Shown: positions 1-11,800 of the stretch, in pieces
How the letters are laid out: every line of letters begins with the position of its first letter
Numbering within the stretch: position 1 is the first letter of the stretch
Source of the DNA: Salvia splendens
Lineage: Eukaryota; Streptophyta; Magnoliopsida; Lamiales; Lamiaceae
Assembly (NCBI RefSeq): GCF_004379255.2
Contig: NC_056042.1
Location: 32,219,928 to 32,283,927 of the forward strand
Direction: 5' to 3'
Length of the DNA: 64,000 bases
Position numbers and translations under genes: made by a program
The notes under the pieces: generated by a model
What the model was told of the DNA's origin: nothing
What the model saw: the letters and a program-made list of their open reading frames with translations, nothing else
Databases searched by the model: none

Positions 1-39
1 TTTAAATTATTTTTAAAACATTGTAATAAATAATAACAA

Positions 40-44
40 TAATG

Positions 45-99
<55 letters not shown>
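40..99. repeat. (ATA)n microsatellite
   Basis: About twenty near-perfect units of the trinucleotide ATA/AAT run through this interval. It is likely length-variable between individuals. Confidence 0.95.
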
Positions 100-100
<1 letters not shown>

Positions 101-375
101 CTGTACTATATTGCATTAAATATGTAAGAATCCTAAAAGTGTGAAAAAGAATACCTAAGAAAAGTTAGGATTTAGAATCCTGTACTAACTTTCCTTGTTT
201 CAGGATTTTGATTAAAACCGAAAACAAACACATGAATTTAAAATTTAAGGAATCAGATTACTTTCACAGACAGAATCCTGACAACCAAACATGGTCTTAG
301 TTTCAAACCTAACCTAATAATAAATATTGACAAAATAATAACTAATAGATGATTTTAATTCCGAATCTAATACAA

Positions 376-528
376 GTCAAATTTTCGGTACCTTATTACT
401 AGACTGGAAATAAAAATAACGCGGCTTTTGTTTACTACGATAGTCCACACCATTAACCAGATCGCGGTAAATAAAGCCGCGTCATTTTCTGTCTTCTGAA
501 CAAATAATAAGGTGCAGAAAAAATGACC
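376..528. repeat. Fold-back (imperfect inverted repeat) element, MITE-like
   Basis: The left arm (about 376-436) and the right arm (about 467-528) are imperfect reverse complements. The best-matched stretch is the GCGGCTTT..TTTAC / GTAAATAAAGCCGC pair that flanks a loop of about 30 bases. The outer parts (GGTACCTTATTA / AATAATAAGGTGC) also pair. No target duplication is obvious, so the superfamily is not assigned. The 64-codon reading frame across it is a by-product of the repeat. Confidence 0.6.
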
Positions 529-972
529 TAGATTATTATTAATTAATCTGATTACATGCATTCATATGATTTCTTTAGATATCCTTAAAAATTACCCTTG
601 CATTCTTAATAATTTTTTGTAACGGCAGCAATTTGATTAACCGTAGCTAGAGACCTATATACATTTTTAAATTTTTTGGGGTTAAGTACCCTATTAGTGG
701 CATCATATTAGTAGGTCCTAAGGTATTGCATAAATAATGTGAGAAATCTATTGGGGTCAAAGTTTTACAGCAACTTTAATTTTATTTTTAAATTTTTTTT
801 ATGTCCCATACATCGACAAGTTCATTAACTAAAGTTAAAGACCATGACTTAGTTCGCTAGGCGTAGGTGAATGAAATAATATTTGCCAAGTAACAAAAGT
901 GTTGTAGGGGGCAGAGGTGTCAATCCATAGTTGGTTAATAATTAAAATGTAAATTTTATACTACTACATTGA

Positions 973-1185
973 TATGTGTTCGATTTCCAAGATAAAATAA
1001 TACCAAGATATAATATAGCATTGAGTTGTGAGATTATTTTAGTTATATGAGTTAGCTATGACTAATTATTCTATAATTATCCATTTAGGATTGAGCTGTG
1101 AGATTGAATATCAAGAACCAAACACACTACAAATTTAAGCTTGAGATACGATCTTGCAAACCAAATACTTCGGTATGACTAATAT
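973..1185. repeat. Dispersed MITE-like repeat, older copy
   Basis: This stretch aligns along most of its length with 58080-58275. Shared segments include GTGTTCG-TTTC-AAGATAAAATAATACCAAGATA, ATTATTTTAGT, GTTAGCTATGA and CTTGCAAACC. The copy here has lost clear terminal inverted repeats, whereas the copy near 58 kb retains them. It is probably a decayed non-autonomous DNA transposon. Confidence 0.55.
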
Positions 1186-2250
1186 TATTGATAGTAATAC
1201 ACAATATTTTCTGTCTATACGTACAACTAGAGAATTAAGATGATTCAATATGGGTAAGACTTGAGGGACATAACGAAATATCTACATCATGTAATTAAAT
1301 TTGTTATTGTTTTTTATTTTCTTTCATATGTACACTTAAATGATGTATAAATAATGAATATATATATCACAACTAAGTGTGGAAGATATGTATTTATATC
1401 ATGCTATTAAATATATTAGTTTTTTACTAACTATCATAAAAAGAAAAAAAACATTATATACAATATAATATACCACCTTTCTTGACATTATTATACAACT
1501 AATATGCTTATTAAATTTTAAAAAATTAAAGAAAAATTTAAAACAATTAATTGGGCAGTATGAGTGATACACTGAAAAATGAGAAAAAATCTATAGTGGG
1601 TAAATGTAATGTCATTATCACCATCTCAATACAAACAAAGACTTAAATAGTTTATTAAGGAGGCATAGTTGTGTTACATCTATTTAACTCCAAAGTTTAA
1701 GTTGAGACACATCTATCAGTGTCTAATAAAGACTTGGAATAGACCAAAGAAGTCGGTCAAAATATATTCTCCCTCACTAAAAATACTCCTTCGTTCCATG
1801 ATAAAAATCTCATTTCAATAGGTACATAATTATAAATCTTACGAATATTTATTAAATAGATCCCTACTCAGAGAGTGAAAAAATAGATAAATATAAAATA
1901 AAGAAGAATAGAAAAAAATCTAGTAAAAAATTCTCATGAATAAAAATAAGACTATGTGAACGAATAAAAAAAATACAAATTTTAATGTGCAACTGTTAAA
2001 ATCTTAAGAATAAGTGGATGTAGTAGTAGAGAAAAAGATAAAGCAATTTATAATTAAAAAAAAAAACTAATTTTGATTGGCAAATTAAAATTACAAATAA
2101 TTTCATAGATATTGTTAGAAGTTCTAATTATTACTAATATACAAAAAAGTGCAAAAAGGTATTATTAGAGAATGATTTTTGGATTAGTTAAGATTCCCCA
2201 ACACTTTTTCTCTAAATCCAATTCAGCCAGATTGAATTTGCCCAAGAATT

Positions 2251-2253
<3 letters not shown>

Positions 2254-2310
<57 letters not shown>
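2254..2310. repeat. (CT)n(CA)n compound microsatellite in QWRF leader, copy A
   Basis: A long CT run (2254-2290) is followed by a CA run (to about 2310). The equivalent in copy B (14850-14886) is clearly shorter. CT-rich leaders are common in plant 5' UTRs. Confidence 0.9.
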
Positions 2311-2385
2311 GCACATACTTTCTCTTTCTTAATTCTTGCAGCAAACCCATCCGCACCATTGTTCATATTTTTGTTCCTAAATTAG

Positions 2386-2563
2386 ATGGGCTGCTGTATT
2401 GCGGCGTCTGACATTCAAAGAAGAAGAAGAAAGCAAAAAAGGTGGAATCTTTTGCATACCCATAACGCGTTCTTGAGCTACAGTGGGATCTCTTGATCTT
2501 GAAATGCCGATAACAAGAGGGCTCTGGGTAAGTCTGTCTCTTTCTGCCGGAATCAAAATGTGA
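2386..2563 (+). promoter_or_regulatory. Two candidate upstream ORFs in the QWRF leader
   Basis: Two short ATG-stop frames lie upstream of the QWRF start at 2625. One is 36 codons at 2386-2496 (begins MGCC). The other is 19 codons at 2504-2563 (begins MPITRGLW). They would lower main-frame translation if the transcript starts upstream of them. An alternative reading is a small leader intron using the GTAAGT at 2529, but the nearest acceptor (about 2576) would make it under 50 bases. In copy B the first is unchanged and the second is altered by a lost base. Confidence 0.4.
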
Positions 2564-2624
2564 GGGTTTCCTCAGATTTCACGTCTTTACACTCTCTGTG
2601 TGTGTGTTCGCTTCTTGAATTGTG

Positions 2625-5600
2625 ATGATGGTGGCTGCTGTTTCTGGAGCAGCTTCAACAACCGACCCCCAAAACCCCAAAACCACTAGGCCCCCATTGT
2701 TGCCCTCTGAAAAAGATAACAGCAATGGGGTTTCCAACAATCCCAAAAAGCCCAAATCAAGAATTGTCTCTTCTAGATACATGTCCCCTTCAACATCCAA
2801 TTCATCTTCACTTTCCTCCTCATCTTCCTCTTCTTCTTCTAGAAGGTTCCCCTCGCCTGTGGTTTCAAGAAACCCCACCCCTATGGCGAATACGCCGGCA
2901 TTAGCCTCTAAGAGGTCTGTTTCTGTAGACAGAAGGCGGTCTGTGGCTGCCAGGCCTCTGATTCCTGATTTTAACCCTAAGAATGGTGGTGTTTCAGCTG
3001 CCACTAAGCTTCTTGTGACCTCGACTAGGAGTTTGTCTGTTTCATTTCAAGGGGAGGCGTTTTCGTTGCCTATTAGTAAGACTAAGGTGGCTCCTCCTTC
3101 CCCTAATTTGAGTAGTGTGAGGAAGGGGACTCCGGAGAGGAGGAGAAGTAGTACTCCTTCAAGGGGGAAGGCCGATGTTGTAGGTGGTCAGGTAGAGGGT
3201 TGTAAGGTTGCTGATCAGCACAGGTGGCCAGCTAGGCATCAGTTGATGAATCCCCTTTCGAGGAATATGGATTGTAGTAGCAGTGTTGAGGAGAGCAGTA
3301 CCCTGAGTGGATCTGGGAATGCTGTTCGATCACTACAGAACTCAATGATTGATGAGAGGAGATCTTCGCTAGGTGGTAGGGCGAGTCTTGATTTGGGCCA
3401 CTCTGAGCTTCCAAATGTGGCTCAACGATCCCCGTATGGAAACTCAGTTAATAATGAGGCGTTGATGCCATGTGACCTCACCATGTCTGATTCGGATAGT
3501 GTCTCATCTGGTAGCACTTCAGGAGTTCAAGAATGTGGCCCTGGTTCCCAAAGGAAAAATGGCCCTCGTGGAATTTTTGCTTCAGCTAAATTTTGGCAAG
3601 AAACTAACAGCCGGCTTAGGAGACTGCAGGATCCCGGCTCACCTTTATCTACAAGTCCTGGTTCTAAACTGATTGTGCCGCCTAAATTGAAAAAGTATAG
3701 TGGTAACAATTCAATTATGTCATCCCCAAGAACAATGTCGTCTCCTATTCGTGGTGGTGTTAGGGCTGCATCTCCTAGCAAGCTTATGACACCAGTGGGA
3801 ACGTCTCCATCGAGGGGATATAGTCCATCTCGCATCAGAAATGCTGTTAGCACCATTAACAACAATTTCACTGACACGCCCTCGGTTCTTAGTTTTGCTG
3901 TTGATGTACAGAGAGGGAAAGTTGGGGAGAGAAAAATCTTAGATGCTCATTTTTTGAGACTTTTGTACAATCGGCACTTGCATTGGCGCTTTGTAAACGC
4001 TAGAACTGAAGCGGTCTTGCATGTACAGAAACGCAGTGCAGAGGTCAGAATCTTCTTCTTATACTTTTCTCTGTTATTTCATTTCATCAATAGATGTCCT
4101 TTTGTTTGGACATAAAACATGATAGATATGGCTTAATTTATGAAATGACAAGAGGAATGATAAAAAAGATGGTGTCTCTTAAGCTCTCAATAGGCAGATG
4201 GAACGATAAAAGATCAATGAACTGTTTGTAGTTATTTCCTTTTAGATGCTGTATATTATTCACTTGCCAACAATGTAGGGCGTATAAATAGGCTCTGCAT
4301 TATCTTGTGACAAATATCAGGAATGCAGCCAAAACAACCTACATCGGACATCTTATAATCCCTGTGCACGGTGCTCTTAATGATATCTATCTGGAAAAAA
4401 GTTGTTTTGCTGGTTTAAAAAATCTTATATAGTGAATAGTAAAATATCAAGAGGAAGAGAATACTTGTTTGTAAAACTTGCTTTATTTACATGTAATGCT
4501 CCTCTATAGGCTGTAATGAATAACAGACTAGTTTAGAAATCCTTATAATACATGTCTATCATAGAATCAAAAGTGACTAGATAACGAGAACATAGCTTAA
4601 AATGTGGGATTTTACTGATAAGTAAAGACCGGAGACTGACTAACGACAACATAAACTGGAAACAAACTTTAAGACTGAAAGTAAACGAACAGAAACTGTA
4701 AAGCACTGAATGGAATTAATCGAACTGAAGGAACTACAAGAAAATATTCCTCACGCAGGAGGCCATGGTCTAATACCGTTCTATCTCTGATCTTTTCCCA
4801 AGATGTTTTGTCTCATCCTTTATATAGGAAATTATAATGAATCCTACTGCAATCAGAAAAGTAATCCTAATCCTAATAAAAAAAATTAACTAATCTTGGA
4901 AATAAATAAGATAAAATCAAATCCTACTTAAATAAGGAAGTAAATCACAAAGATAAGTATGCAACTTAATCATAAGATATTTATGCAGATTTGCCTAAGT
5001 CATATATGGGACCTTATCTCATCTGTATAAGTTACACTCTGGGTTATATCCTTGTTTTTTTTATCTCAAATATTTGGATTGGTGCTATATGTAAATGTGC
5101 TTATTCTGGCTTGGATGATGGTGTTATCTTATGAGGCATCATCTTTAATTAAATGACTGAAAGAAATGTCGAAAGTTTGAAAAAGGCATAAAAAGACAGT
5201 GCTGTTGAAATACCAAGTAGTTTGAGGCATTAGGTTAGAGAAGAATGATCAATTTATATTGTTTCAAAGTTATGACAAATCCTATGCTGTTGAAATACCA
5301 AGTAGTTTGAGCTTTGAGGCATATCTTCTTGGAGGTTTTGAGTGTTTTCCTTCAGTTATAGGGTAGATCAAATCTAGCGTAAGGGATTCCCATCTTGGAG
5401 TATGATGATCAACTTTGAGTAATTCAGAAATTTTGATTTTGCCTCCCTAAAATTATATTTAGCCTCTGAAATTTATTAGCTAAAACCTTCTGACTTCACC
5501 AGAAGAATCTGTGGAACGCATGGATAACGAGCTCAGATCTACGTGATAGTGTTGCTAAAAGAAGACACAGATTGCAGCTGCTTAGACAAAAGTTGAAACT

Positions 5601-6521
5601 AGCTTCCATTTTGAAAAAACAAGTAAGCTCTATTTACTGTTTCCTCATTCTGTGTCATTTATTGATCATTAGCACGTTCTAGCTGTGTAGGTTTACATGT
5701 CATGCCTGGTAAATTATCTATATGTAGTAATACTTATCATCCATTTCACACGGTCCCAAATCGACGTGTATGTATTTTGCTCATGGACGGTGGGCACCAA
5801 ATAAGTAGGTCATCTTTGTTTTCCATATATGAAGTGGGGTTTTTTTTGTCTCGTGCAATTTAGATGACCTTTTTGGAGGATTGGGCATCTTTGGATGAAA
5901 ACCACTTGATTTCTGTGGTCGGAGCTATCGAAGCTTTGAAGGCTAGCACTCTTCGTCTTCCAGTCGGCGGAGGAGCCACCGTATGTAACTTGGTTATGCA
6001 TTTATTGTGTACGGAACTTTTGCATTGTAGCTTGGCCAGTCGAATCACAAAATGAATTTTTTGGCAGGCCGACATCCGAAGCTTGGAGAAAGCTATCGGT
6101 TCAGCTGTTGAAGTCATGCAAGCAATGTCAAACTCAGCATATTTGCTTCTCCCAACTGTAATTCCCTCAACTCAGTACTCATACGTTGTTAAAAAATCTG
6201 ACATTTTAGCGATTCAAGAAGTGTCGAAGAAGTTTCACGTTTATGTCGTATGGGTGTCAGGTCGAGGAAGTGAGTTGTTTAGTGAGTGAACTGGCGAAAG
6301 TAATGAAAAAGGAGAGAGCTTTGCTTGAGCAATGCACAGACTACATTTCCCTTTTAGAAGCTATGCAGGTATGAACCCTTAAACCCGAATAGTCCTGGCC
6401 ATCGTTAATCGTTGATGATTCATTCCTGTGCTAAACATCGCAGGTTAAAGAAAGTAATCTAAGAACACACCTAGTACAGTGTAATAACCGTGTACGGAAG
6501 AGCATGTCCGAAGACATATAG
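2625..6521 (+). CDS. QWRF: QWRF motif (DUF566) microtubule-associated protein, intact copy A
   Basis: Six exons read cleanly: 2625-4043, 5503-5622, 5864-5980, 6068-6157, 6261-6368 and 6444-6521. All introns are GT-AG and phase 0, giving 643 aa. A GTG at 2622 is in frame, but the eukaryotic start is the ATG at 2625. The N-terminal half is Ser/Pro/Arg-rich and basic, typical of microtubule-binding regions. It has a poly-Ser run near residue 65 and SRYMSPS / RRFPSP motifs. The C-terminal third is the conserved QWRF domain: LRLLYNRHLHWRFVNAR near residue 455, then KNLWNAW, RQKLKLASIL, and EDWASLD..ALKASTLRLP. The family (QWRF1/SCO3, QWRF2, EDE1/AUG8 in Arabidopsis) binds microtubules and includes augmin subunit 8. 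The eponymous Gln is His here (HWRF). It converges on SEC10, whose stop lies about 950 bases downstream. Confidence 0.93.
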
Positions 6522-7474
6522 AGCTACTGATTGTATCTGACTGCGCATTCTACGTGCTAACTGTGACATCGGTCGAGCTTTTAGACCTAGTGGGGGCAGC
6601 ATCCGTGGTGATCGAGACAGGCCAGATGACTGACGAGTGACGACTAATCTTCGGAGGCATTTTTTGGTGACACATTGGTTTCTCCTGTTGTCTACCTCAA
6701 GGTATCTAATATTACAGTGTTTTGTCTCACTAACTAGCTAGTGCACACTTCTCTGTCTGTTTCTCATGGAGAATGTGGAGAAGTGTTGTATATATATAAA
6801 TGTAATATTCTAACTGTGTATTGTTGTTAAGAAATTCTTGGTTAGTCCGAATTGTATATGCTACTTTTCATTTTGCATCAAGTAGTTTAATATGGGGGAA
6901 TTCAAATTTCGTGAATGAGTAATAATTATGTAGTTTCCAGAAACTGGTGAAGACAAATAGTAAATACTTTAATTAAGGGTTGGGTTGATGGGTGGTCACC
7001 ACTAGGTCCACTGCTATAAGGGATGGGTGAGTATAAATTTTTCCTTATGCACTAAAAATACTACACCAACGCTCCCTATGTCTACTGATAATTGTTTTAT
7101 ACAAAAATGATTATATTACTATGGAACGGAGGGAGTAGTGATAGTAGAATATAAAATTAGAATCACTATAAAATTAAGTAGGTGTAGTTCTCTAAATAAA
7201 AGTAAACATATAGTAGATGCATTGATAGAATCTCATACCGATATACCAATGAGAAACAAACAATTATTTTTAGCGTATAATTACTTGGAAGATGATCAAC
7301 CCTACTTTGGAATTCATCAAAACACATGAACACGAATACCTTTCCGCTTTCGTATAGTTCGTATTCAACATGTTAATATGTGTGAATAATCAATTTGTTA
7401 TCACCAATGAATCACACAATCTTAGCTTTAAATTGAAAAACAACATGCCCTATTTCTGCATTGATTAGAGGTAG
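6522..7474. other. Convergent intergenic region QWRF-A / SEC10-A
   Basis: This holds the QWRF 3' UTR and the 3' flank of the converging SEC10. A 64-base MITE remnant lies at 7072-7135. Just after it, copy A lacks about 330 bases that copy B has at about 21527-21857. The small open frame at 7138-7329 has no recognisable homology and is not called a gene. Confidence 0.7.
7072..7135. repeat. Small MITE remnant; empty site of the copy-B Harbinger insertion
   Basis: It begins CTCCCTATG and ends GGAACGGAGGGAG, the terminal signature of the TA-flanked Tc1/mariner-type MITEs found elsewhere in this window. In copy B the same stretch is interrupted near its left end by the 19660-21457 element. This is therefore the unoccupied target. 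Confidence 0.65.
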
Positions 7475-8296
7475 CTACCACAGAGAACTGAGTTTAGTTG
7501 CCAGCTTTGCACTCTTGTAATCGTCTCTGAGCTGAATAAACCTGAATTTGCAATCCACAAACTAATGATAAGAATAAGATGAGACAATGCAATTTGATGT
7601 TATGAATTCGACACCCTGAGTCCTACCTTTTTGCATCTGTTTTTATACTTGGAGTTCCCTCAAACAGCGACGACAGGCTTTCAGGAGCGACAATAAACAC
7701 GTTTGCTAGGCTGGGCCGACAGGATGAAGCGAAAATGGTAAATACGGGATTGTTTTGTTAATTTGTTGGAGAAGAAGACATAAAACTTCACTTACATGCC
7801 CAACAGCTCGAATTTCTCATCTACTGTAGGAGCATTGAAACACCGAACAAAGTCTGCATACTCTGATATGTCACGCTTGAGCTGCAGTCCTCCACTGCAT
7901 AGTTTTTTACATTAGTCAAAATGGAAGAAAATGTGGGAGTTAGTTACAACTTCACATCTCACCACGAGATAAAATACAGTCAGGAAAGCATCATGTTGCT
8001 AACTCATAGGGCTAACATGTGACAGACATCGACTCTATGAGTCCAAATATAGAGCCCTATGCATTGACCCTATGGAGCTCAGGGCAGTATCATTTTCCTG
8101 TTCAAGCTCATTCACGGTAAAGTTTTCCTATTTGCACGCTCAATCTATCTACTCAACTATGAATTTGAGCTTCTTACAGAGTATAAGATTATGAATTTTC
8201 AAGATACTTAGATTAGTTTAGATATACTTTGTTAGCCAAGTCAATCCTTCTAGTATTATTTTGGTTATCCATCTCTTAAATATTTAAGAAGTGGTG

Positions 8297-8810
8297 GTCT
8301 AGGATGGGTGTGTGTCACTCCCATGGTTGTTCCTGATTACATCCAACGTCATGCTCTCGCCATCATTGATTCAGGTGCCTGCAAGAACATCATGTCAACT
8401 ATCTTATCCAACAAGCCCAACCCTTGGCCATATTCTGTATCATGGATCCAAACGGCTACTTCTATGTTTAGTTTGATTCAGTGTGTTCCAACAAGTTTCC
8501 TTGGGTGAAGCTGATTTTGGTTCTGTTTCCCATGGGTGCATGGCCCCTATTGTTGGATATTGTGACAGTTGGGTCGAGCTGCTATTCTGGATGGTTGCAT
8601 ATCTCTCTTATGTGTTTCTTGTTTTCGCTTGATCATCATGTAGCTCGTCCCTCTTCCATTGATGAATTCTCCAACATTTTATCAGAGATTCTTACTGGTG
8701 GCTTATGTCCTCTTAGAGATATTTCAGCACAAAATCGACTTGGTGCCTGGACCTACCTAGCCTAACCTCCATCACTACTATGAGTTAAGCCGAGCATGAT
8801 TCGTTGCATC
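8297..8810 (+). pseudogene. Ty3/gypsy protease-RT linker remnant in a SEC10 intron (copy A)
   Basis: Broken frames read like a gypsy aspartic protease: IIDSGACKNIMS near 8365-8400 resembles the D-S/T-G active site. This is followed in another frame by a FPMGAWPLLL block, and then by QHKIDLVPG, the start of the conserved stretch between protease and reverse transcriptase. At least two frameshifts and a stop are present. It lies in the large intron between SEC10 exons 21 and 22, antisense to the gene. The same remnant is in copy B, so it predates the duplication. Confidence 0.65.
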
Positions 8811-11800
8811 ACTAAGTTAAACAAATAAATAGAAACAGCGGGAAGAAAGTTTCAGGAACCAAATATGTTTATCTCCCTCCTACTTATCTCGTGGAATATT
8901 GTTGATGCAACATTGCAGTTATAGGTCACTCTCAGGCATGTAATCACCATCACATATGAAGCTTCAGTAGATATATAAAAAGAATTATAAAAGAAATCAA
9001 GAACTACCTCCAGTTGAAAGTGAACTTTTCCCAATGACTCATTACCAACTTGTGCAAGCGATTTCCCTGTAACATCACCAGTTTAAAATGCTATTTTACC
9101 ACATCAGTTAATGAATTTCAACTAAAAAAATGAGTTAAAACATTATTTTCATTTATTTAAGTAATTGGTTATATCAATAACAGGGGAATGAAAGCTAAAT
9201 GAAATGAAATATATCAATAGTTCGGCAACATATAACAACCCTGCGATCCAAAACAAAAGCCAATATCACTTCAGAGAATATATATTGGTCAGTAGACATC
9301 ATTACTGAATAGTGCCAAACAAGATTTTCGCTCTGTTTATGTCAAGAATCTCAGAGATACATACAATGAATTTACACTATAGTTCAAAAAACATGATAAT
9401 CCCCAGGCTGCTATGAATCAAGTGTAAGCTAAGCCATCATATCCACCAGAACACTCTCAACTGCTTACATGGAAACAATCTCCTTACCAGTTCGGTGAGG
9501 AATGCCTGTTTGTTCAAACCATCAAGAGCTGTGAAAGCAGACTCAAGTACCCGGGAGAGATATGCAATAACTCTGAAATTGGACAGAGAAACCAGAGCTT
9601 AGTATAGAAGCAACTCGGACAAGAGTAGACCGAGAATGTGATGAAATTGAAAAAAATACTCTTTCAGAAAGACAAGAAAAGAAAAAAGAGCACGTGAATG
9701 GGAATCTAATATTTGCCACACAATATATTCCTGGTATGCCACCTAAAGAACAAACTCTAAATTGAACATCACATACAGAAGTTCAAAAATGACTAAGCTT
9801 TCACACCTAGTGCAAGCATTTGTTGGTCGCTGCTCCGGACTAATGTCATCGTCAGATGATCTGAAATCTGCAGCTTTCTGTTCAGCTGATTGCAGGCGAT
9901 CAACCTTACAATAACTCAATAGTCAAATAAAACAATATCTAAGTAAACCAAAAGAGGCACGTGAAAAAGGTAAGAAAATTCAATTCTTAGAAAACAGGAA
10001 TATCATACTTCCGGAGAGAATTTTAGTACTCACCTCAGCCATCACTGTTTCAATGCACAGCTGGAGCCCCTTGTAGGCAGCAGCTTCTGCACTGGACATT
10101 GCTGATGCCATTTCTTCACAGGCAGCAGCATGTGCACCCTCCACAGGCAGTAAGATTTGAGAAACAGAGTTCGCAAAAAACTGCAAAATCAGAATTCTTA
10201 CTAGTAAGATTTGGCACAAGTTCTACTATAAACGTCAAGAAACACAACTGTAAGCAAAATGACATACTTGTTGAAGAACAACCACACTACTTCCACACTG
10301 CTGTAGAGTAAGCATAAAAGATTTAAAACCACTTTCTCCAGCTGCAGCAGCATTTTCTCCCTATATAATACCAAGTAAATTCTAACATTAAAATAGTTCA
10401 AGAACAAGATCTGAAAATACGACATTCATTTTTGCATATTGTAACCATCGAAAGACTCAAGAAAGCTAAAAGTATCAAGTCATTACTATAGATGTGGCTC
10501 CTGTAACTCTTCGACCCACACTAGTTCCTAGAGCAAACCGTTCTCTAGATGCTGCAGCATCAATCAGGCTTTCTTTCGCTCTTTCAAGGCCTTCAGTTAT
10601 ATATTGACTTACCTAAAGAAGGAAAAGGAATAAGAAGATGATAAAATAGTTTCTTAGACACCTACAAAAAGAATTCAGAGTACTGCAAGAAACTGATAAT
10701 CTCGCCTGCTTCAAAAAGCATGTGAAAACGAGCCGAACGTTAGCTGCAAGAGTAGTTTCCTGCACGATAGTAAGATATAATCTACTATTAGTTAAAGCTA
10801 TTGAACAATTTTAGCAATCACATAATGGACTCTCTCTATCTCTTAATGTTTGAACTCGAGAAATGACAGCATAAAATTCTCAAATTTATGTAATTGATCA
10901 CAGAATAAATAACAGTTGAACCAGATATACCTGTGTTGAAAACAAAGTACATCTGGATATGGCTTCTTCGTTCCAGTGTACAAAGTCGGTAACAATGGTG
11001 ACGGATATCTGGTGTTGAGAAGATGCAATGGATGCTCCCTTGGAACGCCCAATTGTGCCCTTTGATTCAGAGGACGAGAACTCAATTCCTAGTTCCTCCA
11101 TCTGCAGCATTTTCATTTTCACAGCCATTTGAAAAAACAATGCATTAAGCTAGTGAGCATATGAATTGTGATAATAGCCACTAGGTCAGAAGGCTCTCTC
11201 TTTCTAAAGCAAGAGAGGAAGACAAAGATGGAGATCCATAGTTTAGGACGTACCTTTGCCTTATAGAGTAGCCTAAGAGAAACCTTTTCACATTCTATAT
11301 ATGTATCTTTGTGGGGAAGAAAAAGTGACTCAGTCAAGCCTGCACAGAAAGATAAGATGAAGATTATAAATTCATCAATGTGCTATCTACAGAATCTGTT
11401 AACATAGCAGATAATATCTTTCAGCAGAAGCAACCGTTTTTTCCAATAAATATCTCTCGTGATGCCACACGATAAGAGATTCCAACAGAAGGTATACCAG
11501 TATACAGTTGTCTCCAGTGATAAATAGATTGCTTGATTTCTTATAATATTCTGAACATGGCTTTCTCCTTTGAATTATTATCTTCTTACATGTGATCTAG
11601 TAGAGTGGATTCAACACAAGCATAAATACCATGATGAAAGTATCAAAGGAACATCAAACCTTTTTATTTTTCCTGAATTTACATAGAATTCTATATGTGC
11701 AGATAACAAAAAACTTATGTTCCCAAGTCAGAGGCTGAAGATAGTTGATGTTGTAGAAAGTCTCTCGATAATTTTATATTATGTACCTTCAACATCCAAG

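Larger units (their letters stand above)
1..1920. other. AT-rich intergenic DNA upstream of the duplicated block
   Basis: No gene is visible. The stretch holds a trinucleotide microsatellite near its start, a fold-back element at 376-528 and an old dispersed repeat at about 973-1185, each listed separately. The bases just before 1921 are the left flank of the tandem duplication; homology between the two copies starts at 1921. Confidence 0.7.

Noticed and set aside
2172..2411. 79-codon frame with SLSLS/HTHTH repeats
   Set aside because: It is a translation of the (CT)n(CA)n microsatellite in the QWRF leader.
2579..3004. Acidic 141-residue open frame on the minus strand (and its twin at 15224-15574)
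   Set aside because: It is the antisense shadow of the Ser/Arg-rich QWRF exon 1; its Glu-rich run mirrors poly-Ser codons.
8308..8765. Two small plus-strand frames that look like genes (and twins at 23001-23458)
   Set aside because: They lie within a SEC10 intron and read as broken gypsy protease sequence, so they are listed as a retroelement remnant instead.
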